Origin: Yinghuangia seranimata
GTDB taxonomy: Bacteria > Actinomycetota > Actinomycetes > Streptomycetales > Streptomycetaceae
NCBI RefSeq assembly: GCF_029953285.1
Contig: NZ_JASAOI010000057.1
Span: forward strand, 55,486-119,485
DNA: 64,000 nucleotides
Direction: 5' to 3'
Shown here: piece by piece, positions 8,072-16,555 of the stretch
How positions within the stretch are numbered: the stretch's first letter is position 1
Layout: each line of letters begins with the position of its first letter
The notes under the pieces: generated by a model
Database searches by the model: none
Seen by the model: only the letters and a program-made list of their open reading frames with translations
Told to the model about the DNA's origin: nothing
Translations under genes and position numbers: made by a program

Positions 8072-10060
8072 CTAGAGGAAGGGCGAGAACGGCTCTCCGC
8101 CCAGCCGCAGGTCGCCGACCGTTTCGAGCATCCGGTCCTGGACGGCCACGTGCTGGCACGCGGTCACGATGTCGCGCAACTGGCGGTCGAGCGGGGTGCG
8201 GTCGGAGTAGACGGCGTGCGATCCGGCGAGGTCGTACAGCGTCTGGACGGCCTCGCGACAGGCCCGGAAGGCGTAGCGGCGGGCCAGGGCGCCGGGGCCC
8301 TTCTCCGGTGTGCCGCCGGACGTGAGTGCCCGCCAGCTGTCCTCCAGGGTCGTGCGCACGTACGCGCCCGCCGCGCCGACCAGGGTCTCCGCATGGGCGA
8401 ACTCGGCCTGGACGCGCGGGTTACGGCCGACCCGCTGCCGAGTCACGGAGTCGGTCTTCGTGCTCAGCAGCTCGCGGGTCGCGTCCAGGGCCGCGCGGCC
8501 GATGCCGAGCGCGACGCCCGCCATCTTCGCCACCAGGTGGTCGGTGGTGGCGTACAGCGGATCGGTGCGCAGCGGTGCGGCGGTGAACTCGAAGGTGTGC
8601 TCGCGCGGCACGAACACGTCGTACGCCTCGATGTCGTGCGAGCCCGTGCCGCGCAGGCCGGTGGTGTGCCAGGTGTCCAGGACGCGCAGGTCGGCGGCGG
8701 ACAGCACCGCCACCCGCCAGGCGGGCGTCGGGTCCTCGGCGAGGATCCCGCACAGCACCTTGTCGGCGGCTTGGACGCCGCTGGCCATCGGCCACCGGCC
8801 CGAGACGCGGTAGCCGCCCGCGACGCGGCGGCCCCGGCCGAGGGGCGGCAGTACGGCCGCGACGAGCAGGTCGGACGCGGGGAAGAGCGTCCGCACCTGC
8901 TCGTCGGTCCAGTGCATCGCGCAGAGGCCCGCGTCGATGCCGATCGCCGCGCACCACGCCACCGAGGCGTCGGCGTACGCGAGTTCCGCGATCGCCGTGA
9001 CGAGCTGATACGGCGTCATGCCGGGCCCGCCGAGCGCGACCGGGAACAGTGCGCCGAGCAGCCCGGTCGCGCGGAGTCCCTCGACCACGTCGTCGGGGAT
9101 GCGGCCTTCGGCTTCGATCGCGGCGGAGCGGCCGCTGATCGTGGCGGCGAACTCGCGTACGGCGTGGAGGACGTCGTCGGCCTGCGACGGCTCGGCCGAC
9201 GCCCCGATCGTGGTCGGCTGCGGCTCGGCGGCCTCCGAGACGGCCGCGCCAGGCGTGGCTTCCGCCGCCACTGCCGCCGCGCCCGGATCAGTCAGTCCGA
9301 CGATCTCCCATACCCGCGCGGAGACTTCCTCCAGGGACCCGCGCACCAGCGCCGTGGCGAAGCCGAGTTCGGCCGCCGCGGCGAGGTTCGTGTCGGAGTC
9401 GTCGACGAACAGCGTCTCGGCGGCGCTCGTTCCCAGGAGTTCGAGGACGGCGAGGTACGGCGCCGGGTCGGGCTTGCGGGCCCCAACCTCGAACGACCTG
9501 ACGATCACCGGGAACAGGTCGGCCCACGGGTACAGGTCCCACCACAGCGGCTCCAACTCCTTGACGGCGTTGGTGCACAGCGCGAGCGGGACCCCGGCCC
9601 GGGCCAGGCGTTCGGCCAGCGCGACGTAGCCGCGGTCGAGTGTGAACGGCGGCGGAAGCGGCATGCCCGGCGGCAGTTCGGCGCCGGGCGGGGGCAGCGG
9701 CGGCATTCCGACCGATGTCGAGCCCGGGAAGGGGCCGGGGAATCCGCCCGCCGTGCCGGCCCCGGACATCCCCGGCATCGGCATCCCCGGCATCGGCATC
9801 CCGGCCATCCCCGGCGGCATGGGCATGCCCGCCGGCATCGGTGGCATCGGCATGCCCCCGGGCAGCTTCCCGGACATCGCCTCGCGGAAGAGGTCGGTCA
9901 GCGTGATCTCGCCGCGTTCCAGGCGGTGCCACGGGTGGTCGGTGTCGGCGTCCGACGGTCCGAAGAAGTCCTTGGGCGGGGCCATCGGGCCGCCGGGCGG
10001 GTGTGCGAGGACGCCGCCCACGTCGAAGACCACGGCCTTCACCGCTGCGCTGTCGGTCAT
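8072..10060 (-). CDS. HAD-family phosphatase fused to acyl-CoA dehydrogenase-like flavin monooxygenase
   Basis: 662 aa from ATG 10060 (GAAGG site); a GTG at 10126 would overlap the upstream gene. Residues about 5-255 are a HAD hydrolase: motif I VVFDVGGVL (Asp13), motif II LCTNA, motif III Lys in GARKPDP, motif IV LFVDDSDTN. Residues about 294-662 are an acyl-CoA-dehydrogenase fold whose GYRVSGRWPMASGVQ and GLRGTGSHDIEAYDVFVP resemble HsaA/DszC-type group D flavin monooxygenases, which use reduced flavin and O2. Between cap and core is a Gly-Met-Pro-rich insert (about 66-138). The fusion suggests that phosphate removal or binding and hydroxylation act on one substrate, but this is inference. 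It lies 43 bp after the putative di-iron gene on the same strand and is likely co-transcribed. No flavin reductase is adjacent. Confidence 0.75.
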   Translation of the reverse strand: MTDSAAVKAVVFDVGGVLAHPPGGPMAPPKDFFGPSDADTDHPWHRLERGEITLTDLFREAMSGKLPGGMPMPPMPAGMPMPPGMAGMPMPGMPMPGMSGAGTAGGFPGPFPGSTSVGMPPLPPPGAELPPGMPLPPPFTLDRGYVALAERLARAGVPLALCTNAVKELEPLWWDLYPWADLFPVIVRSFEVGARKPDPAPYLAVLELLGTSAAETLFVDDSDTNLAAAAELGFATALVRGSLEEVSARVWEIVGLTDPGAAAVAAEATPGAAVSEAAEPQPTTIGASAEPSQADDVLHAVREFAATISGRSAAIEAEGRIPDDVVEGLRATGLLGALFPVALGGPGMTPYQLVTAIAELAYADASVAWCAAIGIDAGLCAMHWTDEQVRTLFPASDLLVAAVLPPLGRGRRVAGGYRVSGRWPMASGVQAADKVLCGILAEDPTPAWRVAVLSAADLRVLDTWHTTGLRGTGSHDIEAYDVFVPREHTFEFTAAPLRTDPLYATTDHLVAKMAGVALGIGRAALDATRELLSTKTDSVTRQRVGRNPRVQAEFAHAETLVGAAGAYVRTTLEDSWRALTSGGTPEKGPGALARRYAFRACREAVQTLYDLAGSHAVYSDRTPLDRQLRDIVTACQHVAVQDRMLETVGDLRLGGEPFSPFL
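9647..9865 (-). repeat. Degenerate GGCATGCC/GGCATCGGC repeats coding a GMP-rich insert
   Basis: About 220 bp inside the HAD domain are built from short degenerate repeats (ggcatcggcatccccggc and variants, densest at 9770-9870) coding runs such as MPMPPG and MPMPGMPMPGM. Replication slippage is the likely origin. It replaces what is normally a compact cap loop in HAD proteins. Confidence 0.7.
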
Positions 10061-10103
10061 ACGGCCGCCTTCAAGGAGCGTTCCACGGAGCGGAGTTCGG
10101 GCA

Positions 10104-11699
10104 TCAGGCGACCTCGGGGTAGTCACGGAGGCGTTGCGAGTCGAGCATGCGGTTGTAGCGGGTGAAAATCGAGCCCGCGATGCCCTCGATCGTCGCCCGT
10201 GCCGCGTCGACGGTGGCGGGCGCGGCCGCCCAGGTGTCGAAGCGGATGGCGTCGGCCTCGGGGTCGGGTTCGAGCACGAGGTCGTGCGGGCTGCGCTTGA
10301 GCGTCAGGTACGGCAGCGGGCGGCCGGTCTTGTCCTCGATGCTGCGCGCCAGCGATCCGACGGCGTCGGCGTACGTCGCGGTCATCTTCTTGAGCGCGAC
10401 GACCGTCCAGTAGCGCAGCAGCGGATCGGTGGTGACGTCGATGTGGTGGGTGACGACGGCGCGCAGGTCGCGGTGCGTCTCGGTGGCGCGGTCGAGGTAG
10501 ATGAACTCCAGGGTGCGGCTGACCGGCCAGTCGAGGCGTTCGTCCAGGCCGAGGGAGTGCCAGTCGACGTACAGCATCTTCGAGCGCGAGCCGAAGCGGG
10601 ACGCCATGCGGTTGACGGCGCGTTCGGCCGGGGTGGCGGGGAACGCGTACGGGACCATGTGCCGGTACACCGTGGGCGTGCCGGTGGTGTCGGTGGCCAT
10701 GAACAGCAGCGCGAGCCGCAGCCGGGCCTCGCCCTCGTCGAGGTCGTCGGTGCGGAAGAAGTCGAGGACGCCCGACGCGGCGACCCGGTCGGTCTCCGCG
10801 CGCAGCGCCTCGACGAGCGGCCGCTGGGTGGGGTGCGGGTCGACCGGCCAGAAGTTGAACGCGTAGCCCTCCGGCCACATCGCGCCCGGCTGGTAGTCGC
10901 CTTCGCGCTCGACGGCGTCGACGGCGCGCGACGGCTCGGCGTGCGCGCGGCGACGGAGGTCGAAGCCGCCCTGGGAGAGCGTCTCCTGCGCGAGTTGCAG
11001 CATGTGGCTGTTCTGCTCGTCGATCAGCTCGAACGCGCGGACGGCGAGCCGGACGGCGTCCTTGCGCTGCTGCGCGGTGAGCTCCATGTCCGCGAACACG
11101 GTCTCGTGTTCGTCCTCGACGGCGTGGCCGGTCTCGCGCTCGAGGTGGTACTGGCCCCAGTAGATGAGTTCGCGGCCGGTGCGCGCGGTGTACCGGTCGG
11201 CCAGCCGCGTGGTGTGCCGGAACAGCGCGTTGCCGCACGCCTCGACGGCCTCGACGACGGCGTACCGCACGGCGGGGTCCTGGGCCTCGATGTACAGCTT
11301 GGTGATGGCCGTGGTGCGGCGGCGCAGCTGCTCGTTGACCTGGCTGGTGAACAGCCAGTGGAAGACCTCGGAGGGCTTCCAGCCCAGGAGGTCGTCCCAC
11401 CCGAGGGTCTTGAAGTCCGCCATGAACAGCCGCGAGTGCGTCATGTCCTCGTCGGCGTGCCCGGTCAGCGCGGCGCGCGGCGCGTCCAGCCCCGCGTCGC
11501 CCTGATAGGCGATGTGGTAGATGTTCAGTTCGCGGAAATACATGATGAAGTTCGTGAAATAGAGGGAGAACCAGAGTTTCCGCTCGGGCGGGACGTCGTC
11601 CTCCTCGACCAGCCACTGGTGCAGTGGGTGGTCCTCGATCCTGACCCGCCAGTCATCGATGATCTTCCTCACCTGCTCCATGGCGGGCTTTTCTAACAT
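10104..11699 (-). CDS. Putative haem-oxygenase-fold di-iron protein (iron-containing redox enzyme)
   Basis: 531 aa, largely helical, soluble, no signal peptide. The N-terminal half has a pattern that could supply di-iron ligands in the haem-oxygenase-like oxidase (HDO) fold: Glu57 in YFRELNIYH, Glu84 and His88 in HADEDMTHS, Glu153/His162, and His192-x3-Asp196-x-His198 in ETGHAVEDEHET. HDO enzymes (for example UndA, SznF) oxidise fatty acids, amino acids or N-hydroxylated substrates with O2. The C-terminal 270 residues are unrecognised. The start is ATG 11699 or ATG 11681; neither has a strong ribosome site. Its stop lies 43 bp before the HAD-monooxygenase start, so the two are probably one operon. 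The family call is tentative. Confidence 0.5.
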   Translation of the reverse strand: MLEKPAMEQVRKIIDDWRVRIEDHPLHQWLVEEDDVPPERKLWFSLYFTNFIMYFRELNIYHIAYQGDAGLDAPRAALTGHADEDMTHSRLFMADFKTLGWDDLLGWKPSEVFHWLFTSQVNEQLRRRTTAITKLYIEAQDPAVRYAVVEAVEACGNALFRHTTRLADRYTARTGRELIYWGQYHLERETGHAVEDEHETVFADMELTAQQRKDAVRLAVRAFELIDEQNSHMLQLAQETLSQGGFDLRRRAHAEPSRAVDAVEREGDYQPGAMWPEGYAFNFWPVDPHPTQRPLVEALRAETDRVAASGVLDFFRTDDLDEGEARLRLALLFMATDTTGTPTVYRHMVPYAFPATPAERAVNRMASRFGSRSKMLYVDWHSLGLDERLDWPVSRTLEFIYLDRATETHRDLRAVVTHHIDVTTDPLLRYWTVVALKKMTATYADAVGSLARSIEDKTGRPLPYLTLKRSPHDLVLEPDPEADAIRFDTWAAAPATVDAARATIEGIAGSIFTRYNRMLDSQRLRDYPEVA

Positions 11700-11820
11700 C
11701 GCTTGGCTCGGTCAAGAAGAGTCGCGGGGGTTCACGCACACAATCTCGACAAACGGGAACCGTAATTCCGTTTGGCAATCGACGAATTCCGATCGGCTGC
11801 CGAGAGCATTCAACGCGCGT

Positions 11821-12582
11821 TCACACCGCCGTTTGTCCGCCGTCGACCGCGAGCACCTGCCCGGTGACGTACGACGCGGCCCGCGAGGCCAGGAACACCG
11901 CCGCGCCCGCGACCTCCTCGGGCTGCCCCCACCGCCGCATCGGCACCACGGCCGCGGTCTGCGCGCGCATGGCCTCGTGCTCCCAGAACGGCCGGTTCAG
12001 GTCCGTGCACACCGGCCCGGGGCAGATCGCGTTGACCCGCACCCCGGACGCCGCCCACTCGGCGGCCAGGCCGCGCGTGAACGCGACGACGCCGCCCTTC
12101 GCCGTCCCGTACGCGGCCAGAAACGGCACCCCGACGACGCCCGCCACCGAGGTCAGGTTGATCACCGAAGCGTCCCCGCGTGCGAGCAACTCCGGTGCCA
12201 GCGACCGGCATACGCTCACCGCGGAGTCGAGGTTGAGACGCCAGGACGCCTCCCACGCGGCCGCGTCCAACGCCGCGGCCGGCCCAGCGGCGGGCACCCC
12301 TCCGGCGTTGTTGACCACGATGTCGACGCGGCCCAACGCGTCGACGGCGGCACGCGCCGCGGCGTCGACCGCGGCCGGGTCGGTCACGTCGCACGGCAGC
12401 GCGAACGCCCGTCGGCCGAGGCCCTTGACCTGGTCGGCGACCGACGCGAGCGACTCGGCCGAGCGCGCGACCAGGGCGACGTCCGCGCCCGCCTCGGCCA
12501 GCGCGAGCGCGATCGCCCGCCCGATACCGCGCGACGCGCCGGTGACGAAAGCCGAACGGCCGGCAAGATCGAACATTCCCAC
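11821..12582 (-). CDS. SDR family oxidoreductase (FabG-like)
   Basis: 253 aa from GTG 12582, which follows GGGGGAG by 7 nt; ATG 12576 is an alternative. Classical SDR elements are all present: TGASRGIG, CDVTD, VNNAGG, the Ser of LTSVAGV, YGTAKGG (YxxxK) and ICPGPV. It ends with VLAVDGGQTAV, so it is a complete NAD(P)-dependent 3-oxoacyl-reductase-like or alcohol dehydrogenase. It lies 121 bp upstream of the di-iron-like gene on the same strand and may belong to that pathway. The divergent F420-type LLM gene starts 217 bp away. Confidence 0.85.
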   Translation of the reverse strand: MGMFDLAGRSAFVTGASRGIGRAIALALAEAGADVALVARSAESLASVADQVKGLGRRAFALPCDVTDPAAVDAAARAAVDALGRVDIVVNNAGGVPAAGPAAALDAAAWEASWRLNLDSAVSVCRSLAPELLARGDASVINLTSVAGVVGVPFLAAYGTAKGGVVAFTRGLAAEWAASGVRVNAICPGPVCTDLNRPFWEHEAMRAQTAAVVPMRRWGQPEEVAGAAVFLASRAASYVTGQVLAVDGGQTAV

Positions 12583-12799
12583 GGATCTTCTCCCCCACGT
12601 CGGCGATGCCGCCCCGCCGCGGTTCTCTCCGACGGCGCCGTGGGCCATGATTCCCTTTTGCGCGACGAAGTGCCATCAGGCGTTTCGCGACAGCCGGTTC
12701 GCGAGTACACCCAATATCAACGACCACACAACCGGAACGACGGCCCCCGCACCATTCCGAATTCCCCCCGCGGAAAAGCCGATACGCCACGGAGCGACG

Positions 12800-13645
12800 A
12801 TGAGATTCGGCCTCACCATGTTCGCCACCGACCTGACCATTTCGATCACGGAAATCGCGGTGGCCGCCGAGGAACGCGGCTTCGCGTCGCTGTTCGTCTC
12901 GGAGCACACCCACCTGCCCACGAGCCGGCGCAGCAACCTGCCGATGTTCGACGAACTGCCCGTCGAGTACGGGCACACGCTCGACCCGCTCATCGCGCTG
13001 ACCGCCGCCGCAGGGGCCACCCGCACGCTGCGCCTCGGCACCGGTGTCTGCCTGCTCGCGCAGCGGGAGCCCATCGTCACAGCGAAGGCGATCGCGTCCC
13101 TGGACCTGCTTTCCGGCGGCCGGTTCGACTTCGGCGTCGGCTTCGGCTGGAACGTGGAGGAGGCCGAGGACCACCAAGTGGCCTGGAGCGCACGCCGCGC
13201 GATGGTGCGCGAACGCGTGCTCGCGATGCGCGGCCTATGGCGCGACGAGATCGCGTCCTACGACGGCGAACACGTGCGGTTCGCGCCCAGTTGGTGCTGG
13301 CCGAAACCCGTCCAGGCGGGCGGCCCACCGGTGTTGCTCGGCGGCATGGGCGGCCCGGTGCTCGCGCGGCACATCGCCGAGTACGCGGACGGCTGGCTCC
13401 CGGTCGGCGCGATGAGCGTCGAGTACGGCCTCCCGCTGGTCCGCCGCGCCTGCGAGGCCGTCGGCCGCGACCCGGCCGGGCTGCGCGTCGTGCCGTGCGG
13501 CGGCTTCCCGCCCACTCCCGCCGAGGTGGCCCGGTTCCACGAACTCGGCGTCATCGACGAGGTCGTCCTCACCGTCCCGCACGCGCCCGCGGACACCGTG
13601 CTGCGGACGCTGGACCACTACGTGAAGGCTTACGTGGAGGCGTAG
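12800..13645 (+). CDS. F420-dependent LLM-class oxidoreductase (Rv2161c-like)
   Basis: 281 aa, GGAG then ATG 12800. SEHTHLPTSRRSNLP, LGTGVCLLAQREPIVTAK and FDFGVGFGWNVEE are close to the signature of the TIGR03619 group of luciferase-like monooxygenases, which is predicted to use F420 rather than FMN. These enzymes move hydride between F420H2 and an organic substrate. An F420:NADPH oxidoreductase-like gene lies 4 kb away at 17930 and could recycle the cofactor. It is divergent from the SDR gene and convergent with the PEP-mutase-like gene. Confidence 0.85.
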   Translation: MRFGLTMFATDLTISITEIAVAAEERGFASLFVSEHTHLPTSRRSNLPMFDELPVEYGHTLDPLIALTAAAGATRTLRLGTGVCLLAQREPIVTAKAIASLDLLSGGRFDFGVGFGWNVEEAEDHQVAWSARRAMVRERVLAMRGLWRDEIASYDGEHVRFAPSWCWPKPVQAGGPPVLLGGMGGPVLARHIAEYADGWLPVGAMSVEYGLPLVRRACEAVGRDPAGLRVVPCGGFPPTPAEVARFHELGVIDEVVLTVPHAPADTVLRTLDHYVKAYVEA

Positions 13646-13653
13646 GGCCGACC

Positions 13654-13699
13654 GAACGGGCGTGCCCGGCATGCCCGTTCGACCAGGCATGCCGGGCAC
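13654..13699. terminator. Two overlapping hairpins between convergent genes
   Basis: Hairpin B has a perfect 14-bp stem (GTGCCCGGCATGCC at 13662-13675 with 13686-13699) and a 10-nt loop. Hairpin A pairs GAACGGGC (13654-13661) with GCCCGTTC (13673-13680). They share 13673-13675, so only one can form at a time. The position between two convergent stops indicates a bidirectional terminator. Confidence 0.7.
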
Positions 13700-13726
13700 C
13701 TGACAGGCTCGGCCAGCGGAACGCCC

Positions 13727-14560
13727 TTACGGAGCCGGGTCGTACAGCGACGCCAGCGCGTTCGCGTCGGCGTACGACGGCAGCCCGGCACCCGAGGCGA
13801 CGCCGTCCTGCGCGATCGCCCAGGCCAGTTCGACCGCGTGGTGGACGGCCGCGCGGAAGAGCAGCGAGCCACAGCTGACCCGCGCCACGCCCAGCTCGGC
13901 GAGCCGGCCGAAGCTGTGCCTGTCCGGGGCGAACAGCACGTTCAGCGGGGCGTCGACGCCCTTGACCACGGCGGAGATGGCGTCGTCGTCCGGCAGCATC
14001 GGCACGAACAGCCCGTCCGCGCCCGCCTCGACGAACGCCTCCGCGCGGCGCAGCGTCCCGGCGAGGCGCTCGGTCGCGTCGGCGCCGCCGGTGCCGAGCC
14101 AGTAGGAGTCGGTGCGGGCGTTGACGAACAGCGTCGGCACGGTCTCCTTGACGGCCGTGATGAGCTCGGTCTGCAGCGCGAGGTCGGTCAGCGTCCCGTC
14201 GGGCCGGCCGTCCTCGATGTTGACGCCCGCGACGCCGCCCGCGGCCAACTCGGCGGCGAGCGCCGCGACCTCGGCCGGGTCGGTGCTGAAGCCGCCCTCG
14301 ATGTCCACGGTGATCAGCGCGGGCAGCGGCGCGAGGCCGAGCGCCAGCGCGACCGTCTCGTCGCGGGTCAGGCCGGCCGCGTCGGGCTTCCCGGCGGCGA
14401 CGGCGACGCCGAGGCTGGTGGTGCCGATCGCGGGGAAGCCCTTGGCGGCGAGCGCGGCGGCGGAGGCGTGGTCCCACGCGTTGGGCAGCAGCAGCGGGCG
14501 TTCGCCGTGGTGCAGCGCGCGGAACGCGTCGTAGCGCGCGGTCGGTTCGGTGGTGCTCAT
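13727..14560 (-). CDS. Isocitrate lyase/PEP mutase superfamily protein
   Basis: 277 aa. LLPNAWDHASAAALAAKGF, TVDIEGGFS and GVNIEDGRPDGTL mark the (beta/alpha)8 PEP mutase/ICL superfamily. Asp of VDIEGG and Glu of NIEDG would bind Mg2+. The EDKxxxxxNS loop of true PEP mutase is absent, so phosphonate formation is unlikely; a C-C lyase or hydrolase acting on a 2-oxo or hydroxy acid is a better guess. Its ATG overlaps the stop of the P450 gene (ATGA at 14557-14560), so the two are translationally coupled and probably act together. Ends convergent with the LLM gene. Confidence 0.8.
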   Translation of the reverse strand: MSTTEPTARYDAFRALHHGERPLLLPNAWDHASAAALAAKGFPAIGTTSLGVAVAAGKPDAAGLTRDETVALALGLAPLPALITVDIEGGFSTDPAEVAALAAELAAGGVAGVNIEDGRPDGTLTDLALQTELITAVKETVPTLFVNARTDSYWLGTGGADATERLAGTLRRAEAFVEAGADGLFVPMLPDDDAISAVVKGVDAPLNVLFAPDRHSFGRLAELGVARVSCGSLLFRAAVHHAVELAWAIAQDGVASGAGLPSYADANALASLYDPAP

Positions 14561-15675
14561 CGGGGCGTGACCTCCAGACGCGCGGGGACGCGCAGGTTGG
14601 CGGGCGGTGCGTAGACGATCGCGGCGTCGGGCTCGGCGAGCCGGAACCCGGCGAGCAGCGGCTCGAGGGTTCCGCAGGCCAGCGCGAGGGCGTGGTCGGC
14701 GCCGGGACACGGGCGCAGGCCGTGGCCGAAGGTGAGGTGCGCGGTGTGGCCGCGCGACGGGTCGAAGGCGTCCGGGTCCGGGAACACGTCCGGGTCGCGG
14801 TTGGCGGCGGCGAAGTCCAGCACGACGACGGTGTCGACGGGGAGTTCGCGGGCCTCTGGAGTCGCGTCGGCCTCGTCGGCGGTGTCGGTCGTCGCCAGGC
14901 CGAGCGGCGCCGCCACACGCCGACGCGTACCGCGCACCGGCGGGTCGAGCCGCAGCGTCTCGTTGACGAGCGCGGCGACGGGCACGCCGGGGAACGCGCC
15001 GGGTCCGTGCCGCAGGACGGTCGCGGCGGTGTTGCCGATGAGGCCGGCCGTGGCGTCGCAGGTCTGGACGAGGATGCCGATGACGTTCCCGATGCGCTCG
15101 GCCTCGTCCGCGCGCCCGTCCCCGCCGTCCCCGCCGTCCTCGCCGCCGGTGTCGGGGAGCGCCGTGACCAGTGCCGTCATGACCACGACCGCGGTGTCCG
15201 CGTCGCGCACGAGCGCCTCGTCGGCGCCCGGGTGGTAGGCGGCGGCGATGCGGGTGACCGCGTCGACGACGGTGTCGAGGTCCGGCGCCTCGAAGCCGAG
15301 CGCGGCGGCCAGCACGCGCAGGGGCACGGCGCGGGCGAGGTCTGCCATGACGTCCACGCGGATCCCTGCGGAGGCGTCGGCGGCGGCCTCAGTCGTACGG
15401 GCCGCCAGCACGGTGGCCGCCGCCTCGTACGCCGCGTCCCGCAGCGCGTCGGCGCGCACCGCCGCGAGCCGGTCCACCACGTACGCGCGCCGCCGACCGT
15501 GCGCCTCACCGTTGGCGAAGCGCGCCACGCCGGCGCGGAACCACGCGTTGTCCGGCGTGCCGCCCGGGGCCGGGGGCGCCGCGGGCACCTGCAGGCGCGG
15601 GTCCGCAAGCGCGGCGCGGACGGCGGCGTGGCGGGCCACGACGGGGAGCTCGTGGCGTACCTCTGTGGTCGTCAT
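14557..15675 (-). CDS. Cytochrome P450-like monooxygenase
   Basis: 372 aa. The haem loop FGHGLRPCPG (316-325, ligand Cys323), the K-helix ETLR (239-242) and the downstream AFDPSRG segment identify a P450. It is shorter than the usual 400 or so residues, and the I-helix reads QTCDATAGLIG instead of the common (A/G)Gx(D/E)T, so the proton-delivery region is atypical. An acidic glycine-rich insert (GGEDGGDGGDGRADE) lies before the I-helix. The ATG has a -10 hexamer (TAGGGT) exactly 7 nt upstream and no clear ribosome site. The gene is divergent from an ArsR-type regulator and coupled to the PEP-mutase-like gene. No ferredoxin is adjacent. Confidence 0.85.
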   Translation of the reverse strand: MTTTEVRHELPVVARHAAVRAALADPRLQVPAAPPAPGGTPDNAWFRAGVARFANGEAHGRRRAYVVDRLAAVRADALRDAAYEAAATVLAARTTEAAADASAGIRVDVMADLARAVPLRVLAAALGFEAPDLDTVVDAVTRIAAAYHPGADEALVRDADTAVVVMTALVTALPDTGGEDGGDGGDGRADEAERIGNVIGILVQTCDATAGLIGNTAATVLRHGPGAFPGVPVAALVNETLRLDPPVRGTRRRVAAPLGLATTDTADEADATPEARELPVDTVVVLDFAAANRDPDVFPDPDAFDPSRGHTAHLTFGHGLRPCPGADHALALACGTLEPLLAGFRLAEPDAAIVYAPPANLRVPARLEVTPR

Positions 15676-15682
15676 GCGGACG

Positions 15683-15717
15683 ACCCTAGGCGTGCGTCGT
15701 TTCGGCGCTCACCGAAA
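15683..15717 (-). promoter_or_regulatory. P450 -10 hexamer and ArsR-type palindrome
   Basis: Minus-strand TAGGGT (15688-15683) ends 7 nt before the P450 ATG. Upstream of it is the palindrome TTTCGGcgctcaCCGAAA (15700-15717, 6-bp arms), midway between the divergent P450 and ArsR genes. It could block the P450 promoter. Confidence 0.5.
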
Positions 15718-15740
15718 TGTGCGTGCGGCAGACTTGACGT

Positions 15741-16475
15741 ATGCCCAGTAGCGACCACTCCGCCCCGCAGCTCGCCGCGCTCGCGGGCCTGCTCGCCGAC
15801 GCGACGCGGGCGACCTTCTGCCTCGCGCTGCTCGACGGGCGCGCCTGGACCGGCGGTGAACTGGCCCGGTACGCGGGCGTCGCGCCGTCCACCGCGAGCG
15901 CGCACCTCAGCCAGCTGGTGGCCGGCGGGCTGCTCGTCGAGGAGCGGCAGGGCCGGCACCGCTATATCCGGATCGCGAACCCGCAGACCGCGCAGCTCAT
16001 CGAGGACCTCGCCGCGTTCTCCGGCCCGCCGCCCGCGCCGACCGGCACCCTCAAGGCGCGTTCGGTGGGTACCGCCCTCGCGCGGGCCCGCACCTGCTAC
16101 GACCACCTGGCGGGCCGGCTGGGCATCGCGATCACGGACGCGCTGACGGCGCGCGGGCTGCTCGTGCAGGACAGCGGCTTCGCGCTGACCGACGACGGCC
16201 TGGGCTGGTTCGCCGCGCAGGGCATGGACCTGGCCGCGTCCGGCGGCTCGCGGCGCCCGGTCGCCCGCCCGTGCCTGGACTGGACGGAACGCCGCCCGCA
16301 CCTGTCCGGTCTGTCCGGTGCCGCGCTGTGCAGGCACGCCCTGGAGGAGGGCTGGTGCGTGCGGATCGGCTCGCAGCGCGCGCTCAAGGTGACCGACGAA
16401 GGCACCCGCCGACTGCACGAACTCCTGGGCATCGAACCGGAGGAGCTGGAGCTCGCCCCCACCGGTAACCCTTGA
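15741..16475 (+). CDS. ArsR/SmtB family transcriptional regulator
   Basis: 244 aa. ALAGLLADATRATFCLALLD, then WTGGELARYAGVAPSTASAH and LVEERQGRHRYIRI, form an ArsR winged helix. Unlike the compact metal sensors (about 110 aa) it has a 150-residue C-terminal extension and no CxC metal site, so it is the larger, probably organic-ligand type seen in streptomycetes. It is divergent from the P450/PEP-mutase operon, with a TTTCGG-N6-CCGAAA palindrome between. Its stop is followed after 80 bp by the FMO start, so it may also lead that transcript. Confidence 0.82.
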   Translation: MPSSDHSAPQLAALAGLLADATRATFCLALLDGRAWTGGELARYAGVAPSTASAHLSQLVAGGLLVEERQGRHRYIRIANPQTAQLIEDLAAFSGPPPAPTGTLKARSVGTALARARTCYDHLAGRLGIAITDALTARGLLVQDSGFALTDDGLGWFAAQGMDLAASGGSRRPVARPCLDWTERRPHLSGLSGAALCRHALEEGWCVRIGSQRALKVTDEGTRRLHELLGIEPEELELAPTGNP

Positions 16476-16555
16476 CCCTGCGGGCCCGCACGGCGATCGT
16501 ATGGCGTCCTGATCATCGCGGCGGCCCCGCGCCGCCGCCGACGACCGGAGTCGCC

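Noticed and set aside
13727..14560. PEP mutase giving a phosphonate pathway
   Set aside because: The EDKxxxxxNS loop is absent and there is no phosphonopyruvate decarboxylase or aminotransferase near.
16472..16555. TTG start overlapping the ArsR stop for the FMO
   Set aside because: GTG 16556 has a good ribosome site 5 nt upstream; the extra residues have no family similarity.
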